Shown here one piece after another: positions 51,608-62,736 of a stretch of DNA of 64,000 bases. Source of the stretch: an uncultured Propionibacteriaceae bacterium (GTDB lineage: Bacteria; Actinomycetota; Actinomycetes; Propionibacteriales; Propionibacteriaceae); the NCBI GenBank assembly GCA_937965785.1, contig CALCKT010000064.1, positions 3,932 to 67,931 on the forward strand, given 5' to 3'. The position numbers and the translations under genes are program-made. Under the pieces are notes generated by a model. That model did not search any database. It saw only the letters and a program-made list of their open reading frames with translations, and was not told the DNA's origin. How positions within the stretch are numbered: the stretch's first letter is position 1; every line of letters starts with the position of its first letter.

Positions 51608-53281
51608 TCACCGCGGCACGGCCCGGGCGGCAACCCGCCCCCGGTCGAACTCGAAGACCCGGTCCGCCGAGTCGAGGTGCTCCAGGCGGTGCGTGATCTC
51701 GATAACGGTCAACCCGGGGAGGTCGCGTTCCAGATTGGCCCGGATGCGGGCCTCCAGGCCGGTGTTCAGGTTGGCCGTGAACTCGTCCAGCACCAGCACC
51801 CGCGGCTTCACCAGCAGTGCCCTGGCCAGGCAGAGGCGTTGCAGCTGCCCGCCCGAGAGTTCCCGCCCGTCGCGGCCCGTCCGGGTCGCAAGGTCCTGCG
51901 GCATGGCCCGTACCTCGTCGGCCAGCTCGGCGACCGCCAGGGCGTGCCACAGGTCCTCGTCAGTGGCGTCGGGGGCGCCCAGCCGCAGGTTCTCGGCGAT
52001 GGTGGCATCCAGTACCTGCCCGCGCTGCGGCACCAGGACGATGGCGCGGCGCAGGGAATCGAGGGTGTATTCGCGCACGGAGGTGCCGTCGATCAGGATG
52101 TCGCCGCCGGTCAACTCGTCGTAGCGGAGTAGCAGCTGCGCGGCCGTCGACTTGCCCGACCCGCTGGCACCGACGAACACCGTCCGTCCGCCCGGGGTCG
52201 CGGTCACCGAGACCCCCGACAGCGCCAGGTTGCCGGGCAGGGCACCCGGGTAGCGGTAGTCGACGTCGCGCCACTCGATGCTCGGCGGTGCCTCCAGGCG
52301 CAGCTCCCGCGGACCGTCCGAAACCGCCTCGGGTGTGTGGCACAGCTCCCAGAGTCGCCTGGCCGCGCTCAGCGAGTGATCGAGGTATCCGACGGCGTCC
52401 TCCACGCCCCGCGGCCCCTCGAACAGCCGCAGTGACGCCGCCGCCAGGGCTGCCACCAGCAGCGGATCGAGCTGCGCCGAGATCCCGGTCCACATGATCG
52501 AGGCAGCCGAGACCAGGGTCAGTGCCAGGTTCGCGCCGCGCCGCAGACCCTTGAAGACCAGCGGGGGCATCGCCGCATCGCGCACCCGGGAGCCGAGTTC
52601 GTCGAGTTCCTCGATCCGGCTGCGCTGGTGGCCGTAGGAGAGGACCTCGTCGATCCCGTAGACCGAGTCGGTGGCGTGCGCGGTCAGCTGCCCGCGCAGC
52701 CGCAGCCCCTCCGCGGTCGAGCGGAGCGACCGCCGCAACCCCACGAACGGCACCACCAGCAGGGCGACCGCGACGCAGACCGCCGGGATCGCGACCAGGC
52801 CCCAGCCTGCCAGCGAGCCCACCGTAACCAGGGCGGCGGTCGGCACCACGAAGGCCGACACCAGCGGCGCGAAGGTGTGGGCGTAGACCACCTCGATGCG
52901 GTCCACGTCGCGGGTCAGCGTCGGCAACAGGTCACCGGAACGGTTCCGGAGCACCACGGCCGGCGCCTTCGGCCACAGCGACGCGAAGGCGTGACCGCGC
53001 AGCAGTTCCAGGGCCTTGAAGGCGACGTAGTGGCCCGTGAACTGTTCCGCGTAGTAGGCCAGCGCCTTGGCCAGCGCGACCACCACTATCCAGAGCAGCA
53101 GCCCACCGATGGGGTGGCCGGATGCGAAGGACGCCACCATCAGCCCGGCCAGCCCGAACAACACCAGTTCGAGACTCAGGTTGATGCAGCGCAGCACTGA
53201 GGAAACCAGCAGCGGCGGGTGAACCGGACGGGTGATGCCGGTCAGCCAACGGATCAGTCCAAGGGTGTTCGGGGTCTTCAT
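51608..53281 (-). CDS. ABC half-transporter (permease-ATPase fusion), second subunit
   Basis: A 557-residue protein with six membrane helices (about 20-300), then the ATPase with Walker A VGASGSGKST, signature ELSGGQLQRLCLARAL and Walker B VLVLDEFTANLN, plus the H-loop EITHRLEH. It overlaps the preceding half-transporter gene by 4 bp, so they form a heterodimer. The layout is like IrtB/CydC. The IdeR-like box upstream of the pair favours an iron-linked role. Confidence 0.88.
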   Translation of the reverse strand: MKTPNTLGLIRWLTGITRPVHPPLLVSSVLRCINLSLELVLFGLAGLMVASFASGHPIGGLLLWIVVVALAKALAYYAEQFTGHYVAFKALELLRGHAFASLWPKAPAVVLRNRSGDLLPTLTRDVDRIEVVYAHTFAPLVSAFVVPTAALVTVGSLAGWGLVAIPAVCVAVALLVVPFVGLRRSLRSTAEGLRLRGQLTAHATDSVYGIDEVLSYGHQRSRIEELDELGSRVRDAAMPPLVFKGLRRGANLALTLVSAASIMWTGISAQLDPLLVAALAAASLRLFEGPRGVEDAVGYLDHSLSAARRLWELCHTPEAVSDGPRELRLEAPPSIEWRDVDYRYPGALPGNLALSGVSVTATPGGRTVFVGASGSGKSTAAQLLLRYDELTGGDILIDGTSVREYTLDSLRRAIVLVPQRGQVLDATIAENLRLGAPDATDEDLWHALAVAELADEVRAMPQDLATRTGRDGRELSGGQLQRLCLARALLVKPRVLVLDEFTANLNTGLEARIRANLERDLPGLTVIEITHRLEHLDSADRVFEFDRGRVAARAVPR

Positions 53282-55020
53282 CGGGCAACCGCCGTTTCAA
53301 GAGGTAGCAGGACGCCGTCGCGCAGTTCGTGGGCCGCGTCGGCGATGGAGAGGAGGGAACGGCGGTGGGTGACCATGAGCACCGTCCATTCGGGGCCGAT
53401 CTCGGCCAGGGCGGCGATGATGGCCGCCTCCGAGACCACGTCAACCTGGCTGGTCGGTTCGTCCAGCAGGAGGATGCGGCGACCCGACAGGAAGGCCCGG
53501 GCCAGGGACAGGCGCTGCGCCTGCCCGCCCGAGATCAGCTGACCGCGCTCGCCGACGTCGGAATCCAGGCCCTGCGGCATCCGCTCCACCTCATCGGCCA
53601 CGTGGGCGCGGCGCAGGGCCTCCCACAGCTCCTCGTCGGTGGCCTCGGGGTTCGCGATGCGCAGGTTGTCGGCGACAGTGCCCGAGAACAGCCATGTGGA
53701 CTGCGCGACGCAGGCCGAGATGCGGCAGACCTGTTCCGGTTCGAGCGACCCCAGGTCCCGGCCGTCGAGCACGACCGTTCCCTGCTGGGCGGGAAGGGTA
53801 CCGCGGAGCAGCGACAGCAGCGTCGATTTCCCCGCCCCGGAAGGCCCCATGATCGCCACCTTGGCCCCGTACGGCACCTCGAGGTCGAGGCCGTTCAGGA
53901 CGGGTCCGCGACCGTAGTCGTGGTGGACGCATCGCAGGCTGATGGCGGATTCGGTCGGTGCGGTTCCGGAGGTCGCGGTGGGACGCTCGGCGGAGACGTG
54001 CGACAGCTGCTGCCCGATGGCGCGCTGCGAGGCCAACCCACCCATGCCGATGTAGAAGAACCCGGCCACCTGCACCAGGGGCTCCAGCATCAGGGTCAGC
54101 AGCAGGGCCACCGCGAGGCCCTGCCCCGGCGTGATCGCGCCCGACGCGAGGCGGGAGCCGATCAGGTGCACGGACCAGCAGATCAGCAGCAGTGAGAAGG
54201 CTCCGTCGAGGACGATGATCACCACCTGGTTGCCCGCCAGCAACCGCATGATGGCCCGGCGGTTGGTCTCACCCTGGGCACGCAGCCGCTCCTCGGTTCG
54301 GCTGCCCGCGTTCAGCAGGCGGATGGGGATCAGGTTGCGCAAAGCGTCCAGGTACTGCACGGCCAGGCGGCCGCGTTCCTTGCGGGAGGTCGCCGAGACC
54401 TTGCGGAACAGGCGCATGAATCCCCAGATCGCCAGGGGAACCAGGGGGCAGGCTGCCATGATCCCGAGACCCAGCAGCGGATCCAGGGAGGTGACATAGG
54501 TCAGGGTGAGGAAGGGAATGGCCAGCGCCGCGAGGGTGGAGCCCAGGTAGACCTGGCGGTACTCGGACATGCGCTCCGCGTTGTCGGTCATGAGGGTCAC
54601 CAGCTGGGCGGGGGAGGGCCTGCTGGCGGGTACGGGGCGACGGTGTCCGCGGCCGCGCCACGGCCGCAGCCCGGGGGCCGCGTGGGCCGCCGACGTGGCG
54701 GAATCGTTGGCCGGGGCGTCGGGACGCACTGCGGCACGGAAATGGGCATCCAGCAACCGGGTCCTGAGACGGCGTTCCTCCTGGCGGGCCGACCACCCGC
54801 CGAGCAGCACCTCGGCGAAGGCGCAGCAGGCTGCCACCAGGGCGGTCACCCCGGCCCACAGCCAGCTGGCTGCATCCACGGTCCGGCCCCCGAGCGCGTC
54901 TCCCCAGGCCTGCCCGATGATCACGAGGGTCGTTCCCGTGAACGCCGCGGAGCCGACCCGAAGGGCGCCGACGAGCCGCGTCGCACGCCTACCGGATTTC
55001 GATACGGATACGTTGCCCAT
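53278..55020 (-). CDS. ABC half-transporter (permease-ATPase fusion), first subunit
   Basis: A 580-residue partner. Six helices in about 1-330 (TLVIIGQAWGDALGG; ITALVAACC-like second helix). A basic His/Arg-rich loop (RPWRGRGHRRPVPASR) interrupts the first part. ATPase motifs are MGPSGAGKSTLLSLL, LISGGQAQRLSLARAF and ILLLDEPTSQVD. The ATG at 55020 has AAGGA 8 nt upstream. Compared with mycobacterial IrtA it lacks a siderophore-reductase domain, so it is at most IrtAB-like. Confidence 0.87.
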   Translation of the reverse strand: MGNVSVSKSGRRATRLVGALRVGSAAFTGTTLVIIGQAWGDALGGRTVDAASWLWAGVTALVAACCAFAEVLLGGWSARQEERRLRTRLLDAHFRAAVRPDAPANDSATSAAHAAPGLRPWRGRGHRRPVPASRPSPAQLVTLMTDNAERMSEYRQVYLGSTLAALAIPFLTLTYVTSLDPLLGLGIMAACPLVPLAIWGFMRLFRKVSATSRKERGRLAVQYLDALRNLIPIRLLNAGSRTEERLRAQGETNRRAIMRLLAGNQVVIIVLDGAFSLLLICWSVHLIGSRLASGAITPGQGLAVALLLTLMLEPLVQVAGFFYIGMGGLASQRAIGQQLSHVSAERPTATSGTAPTESAISLRCVHHDYGRGPVLNGLDLEVPYGAKVAIMGPSGAGKSTLLSLLRGTLPAQQGTVVLDGRDLGSLEPEQVCRISACVAQSTWLFSGTVADNLRIANPEATDEELWEALRRAHVADEVERMPQGLDSDVGERGQLISGGQAQRLSLARAFLSGRRILLLDEPTSQVDVVSEAAIIAALAEIGPEWTVLMVTHRRSLLSIADAAHELRDGVLLPLETAVAR

Positions 55021-55030
55021 TTCACGTTCC

Positions 55031-55049
55031 TTAGGCACGCTTAACCTCC
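55031..55049 (-). promoter_or_regulatory. IdeR/DtxR-like box upstream of the ABC pair
   Basis: TTAGGCACGCTTAACCTCC shares 13 of 19 positions with the TTAGGTTAGSCTAACCTAA consensus, with both TTAGG and TAACCT parts kept. It lies 11-29 bp before the ATG. An iron-dependent repressor could block the promoter here. Confidence 0.5.
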
Positions 55050-55339
55050 TGCAACATGGTGTCTCAAAGATAGCTGATGTGGCCGCCCGTGCCAATCCTC
55101 TGGAGTGTCCGGGACCTTGGGAGGTGCGCGGACGGGAACCCGGCTGCCGTGCGGGCGGTGGTGATGCGCGCTTCGGGAGTCGCAGGGATGGGATTCCCTG
55201 GTGGGATGGGTGACCCGGAATGCCGGTGAACCGGGGTGCCGGAGCGGGTGACGGGCGTCCGGGGCCTGCGGCCGGCCCGGTTGCCTTCTGCTCGGTGCGG
55301 GCTTCGAGGGGCGGATTTGTGACCCGCTGGATTGTCGCC

Positions 55340-55480
55340 TAGAATTCCCCGAGCCGAAGACCGCAGGTGACGCAAGTCTCAATTCCTCCGCATGGGGGAG
55401 CCCGCGCAGGTGACCGCAAGCCAGCAGGCATCGTTCCTGCCCGCCCCGCGCCACCGGCGTCGGGGTTTCTTTCATCTTCT
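55340..55480 (+). promoter_or_regulatory. Ribosomal protein L10 leader with attenuator hairpin
   Basis: About 140 nt before rplJ carry the L10-leader pattern of paired elements (GACCGCAGGTGACGCAAG near 55362 and GCGCAGGTGACCGCAAG near 55404). A GC-rich hairpin (about 55444-55465, CCCCGCGCC with GGCGTCGGGG) is followed by TTTCTTTC. That last part looks like an intrinsic attenuator. L10 (or L10-L7/L12) binding is expected to control the operon. Confidence 0.75.
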
Positions 55481-55517
55481 GGGGTCGAGGGCGACAACAG
55501 TTATGGAAGGAGACCCA

Positions 55518-56129
55518 ATGGCGAGGCCGGAAAAGGCTGCCAAGGTTTCGGAGCTGGGACAGAAGTTCACGGACTCCGCGGCCGTGGTGCTGACCGAGTA
55601 CCGTGGTCTCACCGTCAAGGACCTGCAGGATCTGCGCAGGTCCCTCGGTGATGGTGCCACCTACGCCGTTGCGAAGAACACCCTGGCCCTGCTCGCGGCC
55701 AGGGAAGTGGGCATCGAGGGCATCGAGTCGACGCTCGTCGGCCCCACCGCGTTCGCCTTCATCACCGGCGACATCGCCAAGGTGACCAAGGGGCTGCGCG
55801 ACTTCGCGAAGGCACATCCGTTCCTGGTTATCAAGGGAGGCGTTCTCGAGGGTAGGTTCCTCGACGCCAAGGCGGTTCTCAAACTCGCCGACCTCGAGTC
55901 CCGCGAGGTCCTGCTGTCCAAGATGGCTGGCGCCATGAAGGGCAGCCTTGCGAAGGCCGCTGGCACTCTGGCAGCTCCGCTGTCGAAGAGTGCCCGCCTG
56001 CTCGGTGCGCTGCAGAGCGCCGCCGAGGAGAACCCGAACCTGATCGGTGGAGCCGGCTCGGCGCCTGCCACCGAAACCAAGAACGAGGACGCCGCCGCTG
56101 GCGACGTCACCCCGGCCGAAGAGGCCTGA
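55518..56129 (+). CDS. rplJ: 50S ribosomal protein L10
   Basis: A 203-residue L10 of the ribosomal stalk base. MARPEKAAKVSELGQKFTDS starts it, with VLTEYRGLTVKDLQDLR and VAKNTLALLAAREVG. The C-terminal tail that carries L7/L12 dimers is Ala/Glu-rich. The ATG at 55518 has GAAGGAGA upstream; the longer upstream frame is leader RNA. Confidence 0.96.
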   Translation: MARPEKAAKVSELGQKFTDSAAVVLTEYRGLTVKDLQDLRRSLGDGATYAVAKNTLALLAAREVGIEGIESTLVGPTAFAFITGDIAKVTKGLRDFAKAHPFLVIKGGVLEGRFLDAKAVLKLADLESREVLLSKMAGAMKGSLAKAAGTLAAPLSKSARLLGALQSAAEENPNLIGGAGSAPATETKNEDAAAGDVTPAEEA

Positions 56130-56203
56130 GCAGCAGCCGCTGCGGAAAAGAAATCCGTCGCAGCTTGACTGCTTGCGATGCTTGATCGAAAGGAACGCCC
56201 ATC

Positions 56204-56599
56204 ATGGCGAAGCTCACCAAGGAAGAGCTCCTTGACGCCTTCAAGGAGATGACCCTCATCGAACTGTCCGAGTTCGTGAAGCTGTTCGAGGAGACCTTCG
56301 ACGTCACCGCCGCTGCCCCGGTCGCCGTCGCCCAGGCCGCCGCTCCCGCCGCCGGCGGTGGCGACGATGCCGCCGAGGAGGCCGACTCCGGCAAGGTCGA
56401 TGTCGTCCTCACCTCGGGTGGCGACAAGAAGATCGCCGTCATCAAGGAGGTGCGCGCCCTCACCAGCCTCGGCCTGAAGGAGGCCAAGGACCTGGTGGAG
56501 TCCGCTCCGAAGCCCGTCCTCGAGCAGGTCGAGAAGGATGTCGCGGAGAAGGCCAAGGCTGCCCTCGAGGCCGCCGGCGGCTCCGTCGAGCTCAAGTGA
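56204..56599 (+). CDS. rplL: 50S ribosomal protein L7/L12
   Basis: A 131-residue L7/L12 with the N-terminal dimer part (LTKEELLDAFKEMTLIELSE), an Ala/Gly hinge and the factor-binding C-terminal domain (VIKEVRALTSLGLKEAKDLV). Start ATG after AAAGGAACG. A terminator lies 31 bp after the stop. Confidence 0.97.
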   Translation: MAKLTKEELLDAFKEMTLIELSEFVKLFEETFDVTAAAPVAVAQAAAPAAGGGDDAAEEADSGKVDVVLTSGGDKKIAVIKEVRALTSLGLKEAKDLVESAPKPVLEQVEKDVAEKAKAALEAAGGSVELK

Positions 56600-56629
56600 T
56601 CCCGGCCGGGGAACCGGCGTTGATCATCC

Positions 56630-56662
56630 AGGAGGCCCGCCCCTGCCAGGGGCGGGCCTCCT
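56630..56662 (+). terminator. Terminator after rplL
   Basis: A 15-bp perfect stem (56630-56644 with 56648-56662) and 3-nt loop, rich in G and C. The 3' flank GTCGTGTGTG has no strong T-tract. It lies 30 bp before the start of the DUF218 gene. Confidence 0.82.
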
Positions 56663-56691
56663 GTCGTGTGTGTCGCGGGTACGGTCGGGGG

Positions 56692-57339
56692 ATGGGATGT
56701 CGATCGGTCTGGGGAGTCGCGGCGGGTCTGTGGGCCGCGGCCGAGATCGTCGAAGCCGTGGCGGCGCGGTGCCTCGCGAGGGGAGCCACCCGGGAGGCCG
56801 TGGTGGTGCTTCCCGGTTTCCGCAACGAGAACCCGGCGCGGATCAACCGGTGGCGGGCCGGCGTTGCGCTGCGAACGGCCAGGCACCTGGGGCCGGGCAC
56901 CCGCATCATCGCCTCGGGCGGGGATCCCGCCGGGGTCGGGGTCGCGGAGGCGGATCTGCTGGCCGCCGAACTCCGTCGCAGGGGATTCACCGGTGAGATC
57001 ATCACCGAGACGCAGTCGCGGACCACGTGGGAGAACGCCCGACGGGTGTTGCCGCTGCTGGGTTCGGCCAGCTGCATAGCGGTCGCATCCAACCCGTTGC
57101 ACGGGCTGAAGCTGCGGCTCCACCTCGCGGCCCTGGAACCGGGACTCCGCCAGCGGTTCGTCGCGGCGCAGGACTACCGCCCTCTCGAGCTGGGTCCGCT
57201 TCGAGTGCTCTCAACCGTCATCGGGGTGGGGGACCTGCTGCGTCTGCTCCGCGACAGGCACCGGGATCGCTGCGGACGGGAGACCCCCGGACTCACCAGT
57301 CGGGTGCTGGGCGGAGGACTCGCGCGCTGGTTCGGATGA
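56692..57339 (+). CDS. DUF218/YdcF-like protein
   Basis: A 215-residue protein of the SanA/ElyC-type DUF218 fold. Typical parts are AVVVLPGFRNENPARI, ASGGDPAGVGVAEADLL, ITETQSRTTWENARRVLPLL and VASNPLHGLKLRLHL. The ATG at 56692 avoids overlap with the rplL terminator. The first residues are weakly hydrophobic, so an export signal is not clear. The family has been linked to envelope integrity, with the biochemistry unknown. Confidence 0.8.
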   Translation: MGCRSVWGVAAGLWAAAEIVEAVAARCLARGATREAVVVLPGFRNENPARINRWRAGVALRTARHLGPGTRIIASGGDPAGVGVAEADLLAAELRRRGFTGEIITETQSRTTWENARRVLPLLGSASCIAVASNPLHGLKLRLHLAALEPGLRQRFVAAQDYRPLELGPLRVLSTVIGVGDLLRLLRDRHRDRCGRETPGLTSRVLGGGLARWFG

Positions 57340-57418
57340 GCAGGATCGTCGAGGACACCGGGTCCTGAGCGCGACATCGTCACTCAGGTCGCTACTCGTC
57401 CCCTGCCTCGATTCCTGA

Positions 57419-57537
57419 CCTTTCCCATCCCATCACCCTTGCCATCCCATCACCCTTGCCATCCCCTAGCCCTTGCCGTCCCTTCGCCCTTGCCGTCCCT
57501 TCGCCCTTGCCGTCCCTTCGCCCTTGCCATCCCGGCT
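57419..57537 (+). repeat. 17-bp tandem array 1
   Basis: About seven units of 17 bp with consensus CCCTTGCCRTCCCWTCR, for example at 57436, 57453, 57470, 57487, 57504 and 57521 (last one degraded). It lies 66 bp before palindromic element 1. Period and position match array 2 next to element 2. Confidence 0.85.
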
Positions 57538-57602
57538 TACCTCTGCCATCTCCCGGCTTATCCTTGCTGTCTCCCGGGCCTGCCCCTGCTGTCTTCTGGC
57601 GC

Positions 57603-57667
57603 GAATCGCGGAGGTTCGACGGTTCAACGTCGCCACCCGACGTTGAACCGTCGAACCTCCGCGATTC
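57603..57667. repeat. Palindromic element 1 (30-bp perfect arms)
   Basis: Arms 57603-57632 and 57638-57667 are perfectly complementary, with loop CCACC. The arm begins GAATCGCGGAGG and ends TTCAACGTCG. It shares the frame, loop position and most of the arm with element 2 at 58833. It is followed by two 22-bp G-rich direct repeats (57688-57731) that run into the end of the next gene. Confidence 0.95.
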
Positions 57668-57729
57668 ACGCTCGTGGGGTGTGGGGCGGGGGCGGTGCGG
57701 GTGTGTTTCGGGGGCGGTGCGGATGTGTT

Positions 57730-58578
57730 TCAGAAGCGGTGTTTGGGAGCATGTTGGTGTTGCCGCGACCGGACGAAGGAGTGGATGAGGCCGTAGAGAC
57801 GGGGCCACTCGTCGCGGATCTGCGGCCAGGTGACGCGGATGGTGGTATAGCCCAGCAACAGGGCGTTCTGGTCGCGCAGGCGGTCTTTCTCGAACTGTTC
57901 GGAGGTGTCGTGGAACTCTTTCCCGTCGGCCTCGATGATGAGGGAGCTTCCCGCCAGCAGGTCAACGCGTCCGATGCCCGGTATCTCCACCTGGGGTGTG
58001 CACTGAATCCTCGCGTTGTGCAATCGGAACCGGAGGACGGTCTCCAACGGGGAGTCGCTGCGACCGTCGGCAAGAGCGATCAGTCGCAGGGCCCGTCCGC
58101 TCACGGCGGAAGCCCAATCCCGGAGTTGTCCCCGGCCTCGGATTCCTCGTCGCAGGATGCTGTCCAGTACAACCAGGGTGTGCTCGTCCCCGTGGTTCCT
58201 GAGGGTGACCTCGAGAGCGGTCTCCAAGGTGTCGACAATCTCGTCGCCGGGTGGCGCCGGGAGGTTGCAGGAACACATCCTTTCCGGGAGTGGACGGGTG
58301 CGTTTGCAGTATTCGGAACGCCGCACGTGCAGCAGACGAGTGGGCAACGTGTCGGTTCCGTGATGGGCCAGGGCCGAGAGGCAGGTCAGTGTCGCACCCG
58401 CACGAGCTGTATCGATCAAGGTGTCCGGTGTGCCTCGAAGCGCGACTCGACTTCGGTCGATGCGGATCAGGTCACCGGTGGCGAGGGCAGCCTCGTACTC
58501 TCGGCGAGTGATACCTGAGCGCAGCACGTCCTGACGGCTGGTGATGCCGAGGTGGGGTTTGGTCCCGTAGAGGTTCAT
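57730..58578 (-). CDS. DUF559 endonuclease-like protein with AbiEi-type N-terminus
   Basis: A 282-residue protein. The N-terminal half (LGITSRQDVLRSGITRREYE; LIRIDRSRVALRG) resembles AbiEi-type antitoxin winged-helix proteins. The C-terminal half is a DUF559/Vsr-like nuclease fold (LIIEADGKEFHDTSEQFEKD; RDQNALLLGYTTIRVTW). The ATG at 58578 (MNLYGTKPHL) is taken over one 96 bp upstream. Its stop abuts a 22-bp repeat, and both sides carry palindromic modules, so the gene may move or have inserted with them. No AbiEii-type partner is adjacent. Confidence 0.8.
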   Translation of the reverse strand: MNLYGTKPHLGITSRQDVLRSGITRREYEAALATGDLIRIDRSRVALRGTPDTLIDTARAGATLTCLSALAHHGTDTLPTRLLHVRRSEYCKRTRPLPERMCSCNLPAPPGDEIVDTLETALEVTLRNHGDEHTLVVLDSILRRGIRGRGQLRDWASAVSGRALRLIALADGRSDSPLETVLRFRLHNARIQCTPQVEIPGIGRVDLLAGSSLIIEADGKEFHDTSEQFEKDRLRDQNALLLGYTTIRVTWPQIRDEWPRLYGLIHSFVRSRQHQHAPKHRF

Positions 58579-58701
58579 GCCCACATCGTGGGAAGAGAAC
58601 CCACGGAGGTGACCACCAATCCCCGAAACAGCTGCAGTTGTGGAAAAGGACGTCGCTCGGTGACGGTTGCTCACCCCCGCTCCGTCCCTTCAATGTGGGG
58701 T

Positions 58702-58803
58702 CCTTCTCGAAGTGGGGTCATCCCCGACGTGAGGTCGTCCCCGACGTGAGGTCGTCCCCGACGTGAGGTCTTCCTCGACGTGAGGTCTTCCCCGACGTGA
58801 GGT
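58702..58803 (+). repeat. 17-bp tandem array 2
   Basis: Six units of 17 bp, starting at 58702, 58719, 58736, 58753, 58770 and 58787, consensus CNTCCCCGACGTGAGGT, with a decayed seventh. It lies upstream of the DUF559 gene and 30 bp before palindromic element 2. Confidence 0.9.
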
Positions 58804-58832
58804 CTTCCTAGACCTGGCGCCGAAGCATGCAC

Positions 58833-58897
58833 GAATCGCTGACATTCGACGTTTCAACGTCGCCACACGACGTTGAAACGTCGAACGTCAGCGATTC
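58833..58897. repeat. Palindromic element 2 (30-bp arms, one mismatch)
   Basis: Arms 58833-58862 and 58868-58897 with loop CCACA. The arm begins GAATCGCTGACA and ends TTCAACGTCG like element 1. The only mismatch is A at 58844 against C in the other arm. It is followed by irregular GTGGGGA-type repeats (about 58905-58975). No gene lies between here and rpoB. Confidence 0.93.
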
Positions 58898-59050
58898 CTG
58901 CTCGCGGGAAGTGGGGAGTGGGGCGTGGGGAGCGCGGAGTGGGGAGTGGGGTGTGGGAAGTGGGGAGTGGGAATGGAGGCAGGGGTGGGTGGGGCGGACG
59001 CCCTTGACGTGGGCGGCTATCATGTTCGTGACGAGGACTGTGCCCGTTGT

Positions 59051-59079
59051 TTGCGTATCGTCTTGATTCCGTCTATAGT
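59051..59079 (+). promoter_or_regulatory. Likely rpoB promoter
   Basis: TTGCGT (59051-59056), 17-bp spacer and TATAGT (59074-59079), about 93 bp before the rpoB start. The rest of 58579-59171 holds only repeats. Confidence 0.6.
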
Positions 59080-59171
59080 GATTTGTTGCCCTGCTCTGCA
59101 ATCGTGCCCGTGATTTGACGCGGGTCCTTTGTTGTGCGACGAACCAGCCGCGTTCCCGGAAGGACCGAATC

Positions 59172-62645
<3,474 letters not shown>

Positions 62646-62736
62646 GTCTGACTCAGTCAAGCCGGTGACCCGGCACCAGTAAAACCTCAGATTTCAGGCA
62701 CAGGCACCCGCCGGGGCGGCGGGGGAAAGAGAACCA

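Noticed and set aside
57730..58578. Classic IS or composite transposon around the DUF559 gene
   Set aside because: No transposase and no target-site duplication were seen, and the flanking palindromes are in the same order rather than terminal inverted repeats. It is kept as a repeat finding only.
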